DNA of 64,000 nucleotides, from contig CAWZYM010000326.1 in NCBI GenBank assembly GCA_963966185.1, forward strand, positions 286,001 to 350,000, written 5' to 3'. This DNA comes from Rhabditoides inermis (lineage: Eukaryota; Nematoda; Chromadorea; Rhabditida; Rhabditidae). The notes under the pieces are model-generated. The model searched no databases. It was not told where the DNA came from and was given only the letters and a program-made list of their open reading frames with translations. The position numbers and the translations under genes are program-made. Shown here piece by piece: positions 22,678 to 35,500 of this stretch (positions are counted from its first letter, which is position 1; each line of letters begins with the position of its first letter).

Positions 22678-24018
22678 CTGCTCTCTCTCTCTCCCCCCCC
22701 CCCTCTCTCTCCCTTCCTCCCTCCCCCTCCCCCCTCACCTTGAAGCAGAATGCGAGTCCAAAGTGGAGGAGGAGGATGGCAGCGACGACGCCGAGACCGA
22801 TCAGCTTGTTCGGGTCAGACTGAAACGGAAACGGTGATAGTTCCCGCCATTTTTCCAGTTCAAATGTTTAAATATTCCCGCACCACTTGCGCGCTATGAC
22901 TGTATATGCACCGGTTAGGTTAGAAGAATGCTCGGTTCGGACGCTGATCAACCAGCTTCTCCCTATCACCAAACCCACAATAGCACAAAAAATGAACTGA
23001 AATGTACGCTTCATGCTCATACCAAAATCGAAACACCAATTTTCTAAGAATTCATTTCTGTTGGAGAATCAATTTCACTATATTCCGTTTGCGCGCAGCT
23101 CAACATTTGTCGTCAAAAACATCATGTTGTCCAATAGTTTTACAGTACCCTAAACTATTGGACAGTGAACATTTTTTCGCACGTTCACGGGTCCTATTCG
23201 CGAAGATGTCACCACATCTAGCTAGTGTAGTGGTAACGCTCTCGCTTACGAGGAGTGTCGTTACAGTCACACTCTCGTATCAGAACCAAATTGATAGTAA
23301 CAATTGTAATGAACAATTGTAATCTGTGTTTCCCCATCAACAAGAAACGCAAAGTCCAGAAAAAGCTGGCAAAACAAAAATCGAGTGCAAGGACTCGAAC
23401 CCCAGCCTCTGGTCTGACAGACTGATGCGCTAACCACTAGGCCACAACGGCTCGGTCTTGACCGCCAGAAGTGGAATGAGGTAGCCAAAAAACCAGCCCT
23501 GTACGTTTTCGTACTGAAAACGTATATGGCGCGTAGGAAAAAGTAACACCAGAAATCGATGTCTGGGGTCCTAACTAAGGTATCCTATCAATTTGGTTCG
23601 GATCCGAGAGTGTGGCTCTAACGACACTCCTCGTTAGCCAGAATGAGTTCGCGGGTTCAATTCCCACCGGTCACGCAAAGTTTTGTCAAATTGAGAACTT
23701 CATTGAGAGGACTCTGATCTTTCTCTAACCACCCTAATGTCTCTCATGAAAAGAAGGAAACTCATTTTCGAGCCTACCATATGACAAATTGTAGCAAGTC
23801 TCTTCTCTACAGCCATAAGTTCCACAGTCAATTTTACTATAAAAAATGGCCCAAGTCTTTTCTCTTCTCCACACCGACACCCGCGGCCGTACCTTGAAGC
23901 ATGGGTAGAATGCCCTGACGAGGACGGCTCCGGAGAGGGCGACCGAGCCGAAGATGAGCGCCCAGCGGAACGCCGCCACGTCCACCGTCCACAGCACCTG
24001 CAGGGGAAGTTCACTCAT
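21441..24018 (-). CDS. Two-helix membrane protein with Lys/Glu/Pro-rich tail
   Basis: Five exons: 24018-23893 (ATG 24018), 22819-22739, 22275-22180, 22016-21912, 21764-21441; all joins are phase 0, 243 residues. Helix 1 is within WALIFGSVALSGAVLVRAF and helix 2 within LIGLGVVAAILLLHFGLAF. Each ends in Cys-Phe-Lys just before an intron, suggesting an internally duplicated exon. The rest is hydrophilic: a Thr/Pro/Ala region, then about 100 residues dominated by Lys and Glu (KKEEEKAAEKEQPKEKEP and similar). No catalytic motif is seen and the family is not recognised. A minus-strand AATAAA lies at 21212-21207. Introns contain CT/GA tracts and a 385-bp MITE (23249-23633). Confidence 0.7.
23249..23633. 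mobile_element. 385-bp MITE with ~29-bp inverted ends and TTA target duplication (PIF/Harbinger-like)
   Basis: The left end CGAGGAGTGTCGTTACAGTC and inverted right end CGAGGAGTGTCGTTAGAGCC match over 29 bp with two mismatches; the similarity continues inward to GAACCAAATTGATAG. It is flanked by TTA at 23246-23248 and 23634-23636, the TWA-type duplication of PIF/Harbinger elements. Its middle holds a minus-strand tRNA-like module (about 23375-23450) with A-box- and B-box-like sequences. The insertion splits an older tRNA-like sequence whose halves lie on either side. Confidence 0.65.
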
Positions 24019-24650
24019 CTATCACAGAACAAGTTGTCGTTTAATGTTAACTTTAAGGTATGTAGAATCAATCTTCCTTCGAAAAAATTTTTGGTTGGCT
24101 TACGTCCGTCTCAGAACTCATACAGTTATATAGTCAAATACATATCTACTATATACCAATTTGTCGTTCGATGTTAACTTTAGGGTATGTACAAGCAATC
24201 GTCCACAGAACCTGGCATCAATCCACTTTTTCATCTATCACATCTATCACATCAAAAGGTATAGTAAATACATTTAAAAAAATCCTGCAACATCACACAA
24301 AACACAAATCATGGTTGCAGCCTGCACAGCTATACCCTACACGGTGTGTCACACTAATCAAAGGCAATCATTGTCGTTATTCAAAATGCAAATACAATGG
24401 TGCGATTTGAACTCATACTGCACGTCTGTTTACACTTCGTATAAGTTATAAATAGTTATACGGGGAAGTGCGTCATTGGGCAGCGTATAGCAAAATGTCT
24501 TTCATTATGAATAAAATACATGGCTAATCACCCTGTATTACATAAAAACAACCTATGCACTTAACTATTCTACTAAATACTATACTTAACTACAAATACA
24601 CATCAGGAAAATTTGTGTGATTCGTTATGCTACTTGTTCCTGTTCCATTC

Positions 24651-24652
<2 letters not shown>

Positions 24653-24731
<79 letters not shown>
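24653..24731. repeat. AT dinucleotide microsatellite
   Basis: About 39 uninterrupted TA units. Similar AT tracts lie at about 18472-18511, 27812-27865 and 61064-61151. Confidence 0.95.
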
Positions 24732-24735
<4 letters not shown>

Positions 24736-24864
24736 ATTCAAAAGTCTAGTCTAGCAGTAAGTGTACAATATTACAATACTGCAATAGTACATGTGAAAAC
24801 ACGCAAAGTATTTCGAATATCTCCTCCCAGAAAATCGCAGATACGACAAACATCCATTTTACAG

Positions 24865-26489
24865 ATGCCCGCATCTAACGACGTATTGTTTTACATTGCC
24901 GTTGTTCAAACAGTGATTTCCACGGCGCAACTAATAATCAACATTTCTGTGATATGGACTGTATCCTCAACTTCGACTCTCCGTGAAAACGCATTGTCCA
25001 TAGTCGTGGTTAGTCTATACAGTTGGTTATAACTTAAAACGACACAACTCTAGATCGGATTATTTTTCACCGAATTCGTAGACATTCTGTACTGCATATT
25101 CTTCCTCTACCTTCCCGTATTATTCCAGAAAGTGTACTTCCGTAAGAGATTACAATACCAAACACAATTGTAGTCTACACTAATTTAGACTGCCCGGAAC
25201 CTCTTGGAATACTAGCTTCATTTCTCTTCAACTACACGTGGTATTCGGCATTGATGATGTACTTGGTGAATCTGACTGAGAAGAGAAGAAAATAATAACA
25301 CCTTGACTTCAGCTGGTCTGCTTCACACACGCAGTCGCAGTCTTTCTCCCCTCCTGGATACGCACATTCACAGTCACACACAGCACATGCTACATTCTCT
25401 GCGGATACGCATTCGCTGTCGGTAAGAACGACAACTTTTTGTGAAGTCAGAAAACGACTAGAAAGAAAAATGGATCATTTTTCATTTTCAGGCATGTCGC
25501 TGCCATTCATTGTCAACAGGTGTGACAACTACATGAACGACAGCTATTCGTGGGCGCACACCTACGAGACACTCAACCATCTGGACACAGAGTCGGGCAT
25601 TGCCAGAGTACTCAACAATGTCGACCACCTATACCAGGTGCAGCGATCCGAAAAAATTGGAGCCCTTGCCTAACTTCCCGCTAACAATTCCAGGCAACCG
25701 TTCTGATAGGCGTTCTCGTGATCGACTTGGCCATACTCTTCAAATTGCACAACTCAAAGGTAGAATCCATATTTTGAGACAAAGGCGTCATGAAAGCGCT
25801 ATACTTGCACAATTCAAAGATGTAGGTGAAAGTGCGCCTTTCAGCACCAAACAGTCACACGTATGTTGCGTCTTCTTGTTGTGTCTTGTTTCGACAGATA
25901 CAACGTCTTTTCAGATTCACGCGTCTCGCAAGCGCTACGTCAAGCGGATCGGAGTCAACTTCGCGGCGATCGGATTCATCGCATACTTTGTCGTCGCATC
26001 GTACTGGTATCTCGTGCTGTGAGTGTGTAAGAAAAAAAGCTGAATTAAACTTTAATAGACACTCACATTTCAAGTTATCACTGAAACATATACCTATTTG
26101 CTCACAATCTGTCAGCTACAAATTCGTGCATTGTAGGTGCTCGCTATCGCTATCACAATTTGTCCTCACACTCACATCACAATCACCTACAAATCAGTGT
26201 ATCAATTCATCAGTTAGGCGCAAGCACCAAGCAAAACTACACACCGAATCACAGACCAATCGCGCAAATTTGTTTCAGCGCTCCGTACACGCCCATTGTA
26301 CACGAGATCTTTCTGTTCCTGGATCCGCTGGTGCGCAACTGCCGGACGCTCGCCTATCTCCTTCTTCCAGGCGCCATCCAACAACACTTCCGACGACGAT
26401 TCCCCTTCTTCTTCGCAAAACAGCCCCTCGCGCCGCCAAGACTGACTATAGCTTCCCCGGTTACAATCAGCCATCTCAATCCAAAGTGA
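24865..26489 (+). CDS. Seven-transmembrane receptor, nematode chemoreceptor type
   Basis: Eight exons: 24865-25008, 25054-25141, 25189-25265, 25313-25421, 25492-25637, 25694-25759, 25915-26018, 26279-26489. Phases close to 314 residues. Seven hydrophobic segments are visible: VLFYIAVVQTVISTAQLI, SIVVIGLFFTEFVDIL, ASFLFNYTWYSALMMYLLVC, YILCGYAFAVGMSLPFIV, ATVLIGVLVIDLAILF, VNFAAIGFIAYFVVASYW and IFLFLDPLVRNCRTLAYLLL. The last contains a DPxxRNCxxxAY sequence resembling the NPxxY end of rhodopsin-type receptors, followed by a basic tail (QQHFRRRF). Length, small introns and lack of a signal peptide fit nematode serpentine receptors, probably in sensory-neuron membranes. The exact sr subfamily and ligand cannot be assigned. 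The ATG directly follows a TTTACAG, so a spliced leader or 5' UTR intron is possible. Confidence 0.75.
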
Positions 26490-26910
26490 TCATCGCATGC
26501 GCACGCGTCAGCACTTCAGCTTTACCGTAGCCAACAGCCAACAGCTGATAAGTGCACGCTAACGTTTCACGTTCTATTTCCACTATAAATATAAATTAAC
26601 TGATAACAATGATATAAATGCCGACGGCGATGCAGAGTCATCAGTCACCAAACATCACTATTCAATTGAGCAGATATACGTCCTATTCTCATCATTACAT
26701 TAGACAAGAATTATGCAAACCGGGGAGGGGGGGGGGGTAAACTCGCAACCAGAAAGTTCGCTGCCTGCATCTCTTTCAGTCAGACACTCGGAAAGAGTAC
26801 TAGAAAATATAGCGCGCAAGCCGCGTCGTGTGTCTATCATCCGCGCGCTGCGGCAGCTTGGCGGCTGACCAAGGACGCTTGCCGACTATAAATGTAATAA
26901 TGGGACGCAC

Positions 26911-27806
26911 CGATACGGGGACGAATATGGCGAGCGAGTAGCCGTACGCACACAAACACTCCATGAAACCGTACACCTGGAAACGAACGGTATTAGCATC
27001 TCATATCCACCTCCAAAAACCTCATTCATTGAAAACCGACTGTGAACTGACTGTATTGTAAAGAACATTATCTCCGTCTACGTTTGTGCAACATTGTTTC
27101 ATAGTTTGCATTAGGCTGGCTTGTTGTTTGAAGGTCAATTCTGCTACACATGCTGCGCCATGTTTCCCCAATATTACAATGCCCCCTTTCCTATCCAATA
27201 TTGATAATCATTGAAAATGCTCATTACATATACAATATACATTCATCCTCCGTGAGATCTCTTCTAATACTGATTATAAATCCACAGAACACATGAATCC
27301 TCATTAGCCAGTTCTTTGTTTACACACAAAAAAATAGGCTTCACTCGCACATTTATTCTCCCCCAACACTGATTAAACAATACACGGAGTTCTTTCCCAT
27401 GTAAAGATCTATTTTTTACGGTATACAAAAAAACGCTTCCACTATTTCACTAAAACTTTGCGCTTACTTACAAAGAACCTAAATCAAATCTCATACCTTC
27501 TCGCATTTCCTGTACCACATGAGTGAGTAGAGAATAGTGGGGATGATGAGAACGTAGGAGGAGATGAGCGAGCACGCGCCGGTCACTGCAACCGGGCACG
27601 CACTCAGTCACAAAAGACAAACATTTCAATAAACAGGAATCGTGCAAATGGGGTTTTTTTAGTTCACCCACCCATGCGGAAGTCGCTTGCGTAGCCCTTG
27701 CCATCGGCGCCCTCGTTCTCAATGTACTGCGCAATGTTGCCAAAAATGCCGATCGAGAACACCAGAGTCACGCACACCCAGAACGGACCTGCAAGCAAAC
27801 AAACAG

Positions 27807-27867
<61 letters not shown>

Positions 27868-29457
27868 CCGTGTTACATAAACAGAGACATTGCAAAACAG
27901 GTACGACATTGGAAAAACGCACAGATAAATCAATAATCATCCAGAATGACCTGCATCCCGCATTCATTTGATGACAATCGATAAATCGAAAATCAGTTCG
28001 GCCCTCTTACCGTAGAGGTCGGGCATGGGCTGGACAAAGTCGGAGATGAAGTTGTTGGTGGTGGGTACGAAGCTGTTCAGCAGACGCTTCGTCACCTGCA
28101 AACAAACAACACTTCAAACATACGCTTCACCGCCATTACTAATCTATAAAAGTTTAAGCTTGATCAATACGCCCTTGTCAATTCTTACACTTCAAATAGC
28201 ACATAGCACATCTCAAAATTCAGAATACAACTATACAACGTCAACGTCCAAACGACAATCAATGTGAAAAGATCACGAATTCTATAACGTATATCGATAT
28301 CTCGAAATCAAAATCTTCCTCGCACATCCCACATTTAGAAATATATATCCTTCCTCCCCATATGACGTTTCAAACAAAATATATCAAAAACCGACAGAAT
28401 CAGCATTAATTATAATTTGGTTAGGTGTTTAATTCTCTTATCATGATAGTTTGAACCAAATACAATATACAACAGAAAAATAACACACCTGATCCGTGTC
28501 GACGTCGAAGTACTGCTGGTAGAACTCGAAGGAGAAGAAGTTCTTCTTGGGAGCGGACAGGGAGACGCTGTCGCCATCGCGATCGACCGACGAGTGAACG
28601 GGCAGGGGAGACTGCAAGTGAGATAGGGTCCTCTCTCTCTCTCAAAACTACTAAACAACTAGACAACACGAACACAGTTAATATTCATAACCTATCATAT
28701 ATTTCTCCTCTCTTCTCCTACCAATCACAACTACGATACAATCACAAACACAACACATCTACACCACACTCCACACACACACATCATATCCATTCATCGA
28801 ACTCGCCGCCACTGGAGGCGCGATCGGAATTTCAATGTTCGCCGGCTCAAATGGTTACATTGAAATCATGTGTTTCAGAGATGGCTCAAGAGTCATATTA
28901 AAAAAAACAGCATTCAATGTCAAGTCACCGACAGAAAGAACCACTTACCCACTTCCACTCAGCTGTCTGTTTGTGACAACCACCCACCACTTTTGTTCAC
29001 CTACTCCTCTCTATGCTTGTCATCACACCTCTACCGGCAACCGGCCATCACTCAACCTCCTCGTCTTCCGCTGTATGATTATTTGTATCAGCTACCCCTA
29101 ACCTCCTCTTCCACCCACCGGCCCACCGTCCACTCCACATCCTTTATGCTTGTCTGTCTGTGGCAAGCACCCCTCTCCCCGGTCCACATCCTTTTGTTCA
29201 CCTATTCCTCTCTGTGTTGGTCAGCACCCGTCTATCCGATATCCCTCTAACCCTATCCCTTCCCCGCACCCACGTTCACCAACGTTTGTTGACCCACTCC
29301 CCTCTATGCTTGTCTGTGATTATGTGGCAGGCTGGTAACCACTCTTCACCCTCCCCTCCGCACCCACCGCGCTCTCTCCGATCCTGCCCACGTAGTCGTC
29401 GCTGTTGTTCTGCGTGTAGCCCTCGTTCGAGAAGCTCTGGAACTGCAGGCCCGACAT
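26911..29457 (-). CDS. YIPF1/YIPF2-like Golgi membrane protein, C-terminus not found
   Basis: Exons: 29457-29368 (ATG 29457), 28611-28489, 28095-28011, 27788-27672, 27585-27497, 26976-26911. Joined in phase they give the cytoplasmic N-terminus MSGLQFQSFSNEGY, the FFSFEFYQQYFDVDT motif, and the first three Yip1-domain helices (GPFWVCVTLVFSIGIFGN, then LISSYVLIIPTILYSLMW, then YGFMECLCAYGYSLAIFVP). Yip1-domain proteins have five helices and help organise Rab GTPases in ER-Golgi traffic. After 26911 a GT donor is present, but no exon with the expected fourth and fifth helices appears before the receptor gene at 26489. A 10-base G run at 26729-26738 may mark an assembly problem. Confidence 0.75.
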
Positions 29458-29803
29458 ACCGTCGGCCAACCTGGCACAGGGATACGGTAATCATAAATGG
29501 TATACGGTATAACAGAGGGATACGGTAATCACTAGCATACGGTAGATAACACATTTAAGTAAAAGCATAATCGCTTCGTGGTGACATGCAACCACTAAAT
29601 TCAACATCAGAAACAAATGTGCAAGTTTCGAACAACACTTTTATCGGATTGAAATTCAACAAACAATCAACATTTCACAATACGCAAACACGAATATCGA
29701 TACCATACGCAACAAAACAAAAGATCACTGGTTGAGAGTGGAGACATGAGACATAACTCGACATACCGTATACTCTAACTGGGAACTGGTACTGTAAGTG
29801 GAA

Positions 29804-32138
29804 TCAGCGACGGTCGCGACGATCGCGGTCCCTGAAAGACATCCATGGCAATGATAATGACACTAAAATGGAGAAGAAGAAAATACTACACAACATACAT
29901 ACATCACTCCATAACATACTACATACCAGGAGGACACCCTATTTCTCTACAGTGCACCAATACCGTACCTGTCCCTTCCGCCGTCCCTCTTCCTGTCCCT
30001 GGAGCGAGAGCGCGTGCGGCGGTGGTCCCTATCCCTTCCTCCGTCTGTCCTGTCCCTCGAGCGGCTCCTCTTCCTATCACGATCGCCCCTGTCCTTCTCT
30101 CGGTCACGACGCTCACGGTCCCTACAAGTATAGTAACTAGTAATAAAAATTATATCATTAATCAAGAACTCACCGGTCCCTGTCCCTATCGCGCGAGTCG
30201 CGGTGACGGTCACGCTCGCGATCCCTGGCAACATCAACATCATCATCGTTCTCTCTCTCCCCCTCCCTCCTCCCTCACCTGTCCCTCGAGTCCCGTCCGC
30301 GCTCCCTATCCCTGCTGTCCCTGCCCCTCTCCCTGTCCTTGTCCCTCTTCTTCTCCTTCTCCCGGTGTCTCTCCCTATCCTCGCAGTCACTCTCCGGACA
30401 CGAACACTCGCCTCCAGAGCACGAGCAGGAGCAGCTGAAAACAAATCAACCCATGTCATGTACGTTTCACAATCACACCATGTTTCTGGAAGAAAAGCAA
30501 CGTATAATAGCTTGTCATCATTCTTCAAATTCAAGTTTCAAAAGGAAAAAAATATGATGTGCCCTTGAAAAACGCACTCGCTCTCGCACTCGTCCGGCTT
30601 CTTGACGGGGCGGATGATCTCGATCTTGACCTCCTCGATCTCGGGGTCGGCAGTCAGGTCGTACTTGTCCAGATCCTCGTCGTCACCGTCTTCCTGTAAC
30701 ACTTATATAAATGTAAAAGTAAAGGTAGCAAAAATGAAGTTGCCAAAATGTCAATGTCATATGGATTAATTGGAAAAAGTATAGTTTGCAGAAAATGAAT
30801 TTTAGAAACATATTGTTCACGAAATATAACTAGACCGAATAAAAATGTCGTCGTCAGCATCTTCCTGCATCACATTTGTAGGTCAATGGGTCGAAACCGA
30901 AACAGGACGCTTAACGCTTTCAAATATATCATGAGTCCATTCAGTGTTTACGTTATGACCTATCGTTGTTTTTAAGTGTACTTTATTAATTTATGTAGCA
31001 AAAGTGGAGGAATGATTAATTGAAATAGTGATGTCTGCAGATAAAGAACTTCAGAAACATATTGTTCACGAAATAAAACGAACCGGAATCAAAACGTCAA
31101 CCCACGTCATCGTCGTCGAGCTTGTACTTGTCGAGGTCGCCGTCGTCGTCTTCCTCCTCCTCCTCTTCATCGTCTGCGTCCGTGTTCTCCTCCCGAGCAC
31201 GCTCTTCTTTCGGCTCAGAGGCGGGCTGATCCTGGAATACCATCGATGCAAGGATGTTCACAGCAAACAAGTCGATACAGGTAAAGTGAAAGATGGTGAG
31301 TGATGCGTCGGGTGACTCATGAGAAGCATTCAATTTAATCAACGAACAACGACCGTCCATGAAGGACAAGCGACCCACCCTCTCTTCGCCCTTTCTCTTC
31401 TTCCTGCGGCCGAACTCGTCGAACTCTTCCTGAACACGATTTAAACATTCAAATCTAATAAATAAATTAACAATAAAAGGCATACATTGAGTTCTCGCTG
31501 GACGTACTCCACATCCTGCCGGTCCATGAAGCCGCCGCCATAACCTGGAAGAGGCGGGTGGTGACGGATCGATGAGACAATGTTTCCTACTCTCTCACCT
31601 ACGGGGTTACCGCAAACTCACCTGCGCGCACCTCCAGACCCGCATTCTTCGGCGCGTTGCACACGTTGCACGTGTTGCGCCGCGCCCAGTTCACGTTGCC
31701 GCACCTGAAACGTATTGATAAACACATTTGAAACTTATTGTAAAAGTAACGCCTCACTCACTTGAGGCATGACCAGTCCTCAGCGGCGAAGAGACCCTTC
31801 GACTTCTCGGCCGCCTCCTTGCCAATCTCGCTCACCTGATTGCGCTTCACGCGGTTCTTGCCTGAAGAAATATGTATCTGTATTGTTTATAAATACACAA
31901 TAACTCACTCTTGCCGCACTTTTCGCAGGTGTTGCGAAACTCCTGGTTGACAGCCGCACACTTTGCGTCAACGCACGCCCACTCGCCATCCTGGAAGATG
32001 TGCGGTATATAACAGTTAGATTAGGGTTGAAAACGCATAAAATATATCAAATTACAAAACAAAAAAGAAAGGAAAATTGGACAAAACAAAATGAAAATGA
32101 CTCACTTTCAAAACGCGCCGGCCCCCCTCGCCGGACAT
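29804..32138 (-). CDS. ZRANB2: Zinc finger Ran-binding domain protein 2 (splicing factor)
   Basis: Twelve exons: 32138-32106, 31990-31909, 31861-31762, 31704-31622, 31544-31486, 31429-31379, 31231-31106, 30693-30578, 30434-30279, 30224-30174, 30121-29969, 29831-29804; all phases close to 345 residues. Two RanBP2-type zinc fingers (GEWACVDAKCAAVNQEFRNT..C..C and DWSCLKCGNVNWARRNTCNVC) are separated by the linker EIGKEAAEKSKGLF. GYGGGFMDRQDVEYVQREL, EEFDEFGRRKKRKG, an acidic stretch and an Arg/Asp/Glu/Ser C-terminal domain follow. This order is that of ZRANB2, whose fingers bind single-stranded AGGUAA RNA and which affects 5' splice-site choice in the nucleus. An unusual Cys cluster (CSCSCSGGECSCPESDC) precedes the RD/RS domain. 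It is head to head with the coatomer beta gene. Confidence 0.93.
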
Positions 32139-32544
32139 ACCTGTAATCAATTTATCACTTTGTTAGTTACGCACCACACACATGTTTCAACTGCATCAAA
32201 AACTACACCATAATTTCAACAAAAATAAACAAAACAACAAAAATTCTGGCGCCATGTGGCAAACAGATGTTTCAAGTAGGTCCTGCCGCGAAGGGAATGA
32301 TTTTGAAAATTGAAGCTACAGTGTGACACGTTGCTCTTCTGGTAGATCTAATCGAATCGATATTCCCATTTCCGGATTACACGTCATTATCGATTATTTG
32401 TAAAATACCGCCCGGCTGTATCGATCGGTTACGTGCGGACAATCGCCTCGCGTTTATTGATTGTACTTGAGCTTTGCTACGTCATCGTTTGCAGGGTCGT
32501 TCCAGCCAGTCGGCCGCGCAGATCAGTGTGCAGACGACCTCAGA
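32139..32544. promoter_or_regulatory. Shared divergent promoter region, ZRANB2 / COPB1
   Basis: Only 406 bp separate the two start codons, which face away from each other, so both promoters must lie here or in 5' UTR introns. The ZRANB2 ATG follows a TTACAG acceptor by two bases. No TATA box in a convincing position was seen. Confidence 0.6.
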
Positions 32545-35500
32545 ATGGCGACGACAGGAGAGCTGCCGTGCTACACACTCATCCACGTGCCCACCGATGC
32601 CGAACTTCCCTCCGAAGCGCAGCTCAAGGAGAAGTTCGAGAAGGGTGCGTTCAACTGTTGACCCGTGATGTGAAATCGATGACAATGTACGAACAATGAA
32701 CGGTTAGCCAGTCTCATACAATGAATCTCCTGTTTGTAGGAGATGAGAAGGCGCGCACGGATGCGCTGAAGAAGCTGATCTACACGATCCTCAACGGCGA
32801 CAAGATTTCGCAGGGTCTGATGATGTACGTGATCCGCTTCTGCCTGCCCTCGAACGACCACACCCTCAAGAAGCTCCTCCTCATCTTTTGGGAGATTGTT
32901 CCCAAGGTACGCAATTTGAAACACACCTCATCGCCGCTCAAACTATTTTGAATCGACCAGGACAACAATCAAATGCCAAAAATAACTGGTAGTTTGGTGG
33001 ATGCACCTTATCGCTTGTAACCAACAAGGTCTAATATGTAATGACAAGAAACAATTGAAAATAAAAAAGTAACTTGTTTTCAGACGAACGCGCAGGGCAA
33101 GCTGCTGCACGAGATGATCCTGGTGTGCGATGCGTACAGGAAGGACCTCCAGCACCCCAACGAGTTCGTCCGCGGATCCACTCTCAGGTGAGGGAGGGTT
33201 ATTGATTACAATTATCAATCAAGAAAATGTCTGGATTCTGTATTATTGGGGGTTTTCATATTCTGAACTGACGTAGGATGAAACACATTTTTTGAATAGA
33301 AAACTTAATTTGTTTCGTAGAATTTTCTGACACCACAGAATAGAAGGTATAACCATGTTACCGATAGAGTCCAATTCTATAACGAGTGGTCATGAAATAT
33401 AAAAATGAAACTTTTGCGCTGAAGAATATGGAACAAGAATGGAACGTTTGACTGCAGGTTCCTGTGCAAGCTGAAGGAGCCGGAGCTGCTGGAGCCGCTG
33501 ATGCCGGCGATCCGCTCGTGCCTCGAACACCGCCACAGCTACGTGCGCCGCAACGCCGTCTGCGCCATCTTCACCATCTACCGTGCGTTGTTTATGAGGC
33601 TATTCATCGTTGATGACTCATTGACTTGTCAAGCATGAGTGGAAACGTTGCAGGCAACTTTGAGTTCCTGATCCCGGACGCGCCGGAGCTGGTGTCGACG
33701 TTCCTGGAGGCGGAGCAGGACGCGTCGTGCAAGCGCAACGCCTTCATGATGCTCCTCCACGTCGACCAGGCACGCGCACTCGACTTCCTCTCCGGATGCA
33801 TCGAGCAGGTGAGGATCGAGGGGGGAGTTGACATTGTAATCTTGTACTTGACATTGTACTTGTCTTGTCCTCTTGGCGAAGAGCAGAAGTGACATTTCAT
33901 TTGACAGACTGGCAGTTTCTTCTTTTTCAGTTAGCTTTAAAAAAAGTGAGTTGTGTTACGCCCCCTCTTTGCAGGTCACCTCGTTCGGCGACATTCTGCA
34001 GCTGATCATAGTGGAGCTGATCTACAAGGTGTGCCACGCGAACCCGACGGAGCGCTCGCGCTTCATCCGCTGCGTCTACAACCTCCTCCAGTCGTCGTCG
34101 GCCGCCGTGCGATACGAGGCTGCTGGTTAGTTAGTTCAGTATCAATACTGCTTCCTTTGATTTATTTTGCTGTTATTAATTGATAATCTCTCACAGGAAC
34201 GCTGATCACGCTCTCGTCGGCTCCCGCCGCGATCAAGGCTGCCGCCTCGGCGTACGTGGAGTTGATTGTGAAGGAGAGCGACAACAATGTGAAGCTGATT
34301 GTGCTGGACCGACTGATCGAGCTGCGTCGCACACCCACGCACGAGAAGGTGCTCCAGGAGCTCGTCATGGACATTCTCCGCGTACTATCCGCGCCCGGAC
34401 TTGAGGTGGGATACTTATTCATTTATTTAAATGATTCAGTAAATGTATGCAATTTGCAAATCCAAATAAGGAAGAAATAATGTTTCATTTGAGGTGCGCA
34501 AGAAGACGCTGAGCCTGGCGCTGGACCTGGTGAGCAGCCGGAACGTGGAGGACATGGTGATGTTCCTGAAGAAGGAGATTGGCAAGTCGGCGAACGAATC
34601 GGCCGACGAGGCCGGCAAGTACCGGCAGTGCCTCGTCAAGACGCTCCACTCGGCCACCATCAAGGTATGAGTAGGAGTAGGGGTACTGTGGACTGTGGGT
34701 GGTGGTGAATGTTTTCGAAAGCCAGGCGACGTACGTTTCATTGCTAATTATTGTTGCCGTTTGGGTGAGGGAAAAATAATGTGAGTGTTGTTATAAATTA
34801 TTAGCGTTTGATGGCAAGATAGTAACTCCACGGCCACGGTACTTAAACCTACCTTCTTTAGTTCGGATAGAATGTTGTCATTATTCTCACGTCACCGTTG
34901 CAGTTCCCGGACGTTGCCCCGACGATTGTGCCAGTGCTGATGGAGTTCCTGTCGGACGAGAACGAGCTGGCCGCCCAGTACGTGCTGCTCTTTGTCCGCG
35001 AGGCCGTCCACAAGCTCCCGCACCTCAAGCCCGTCATTGTACAGGCCCTTCAGGTATGCATGGTTCAGCCTTGTCCCATTTCATTGTATCGAATTGGTTT
35101 TGATTATGATACTTGCAGGACGGTCTTCTGTCGATCCGCAAGCCGAACATCTTCATCTCGGCGCTCTGGATCCTCGGCACCTACTGCGACACGAACGCGT
35201 CCATTGCCGAGGTATGGCAGAGATTGGGTTTGAGTGGGATAATGGTTTATGGGCTCAGTCTATTGCACAAATTTTGGATTGAATCATTTTTGGTGGCATG
35301 TGAAGCGTATTTTTGGTCGGCAGGTTACTCTACATTTTTGGGTGAGATAACAGTTTTATGTAATACAATTCCGTTGCGTATCTTCACTAGGTGTTATCAA
35401 ATGTGCGTTCATTTTCGTATTAACTGGTACATGTATGTTTTGTTGGGTGGAATGTTTTTGTTTCCCAATTCCCAATCCTAACCATTAGACCACAACGGAT

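Noticed and set aside
23375..23450. A functional tRNA gene on the minus strand
   Set aside because: A- and B-box-like blocks are present, but the anticodon arm does not pair as a normal 5-bp stem with a 7-base loop, and it lies inside a MITE. Same judgement for 47075-47150, 50268-50338 and 59460-59525.
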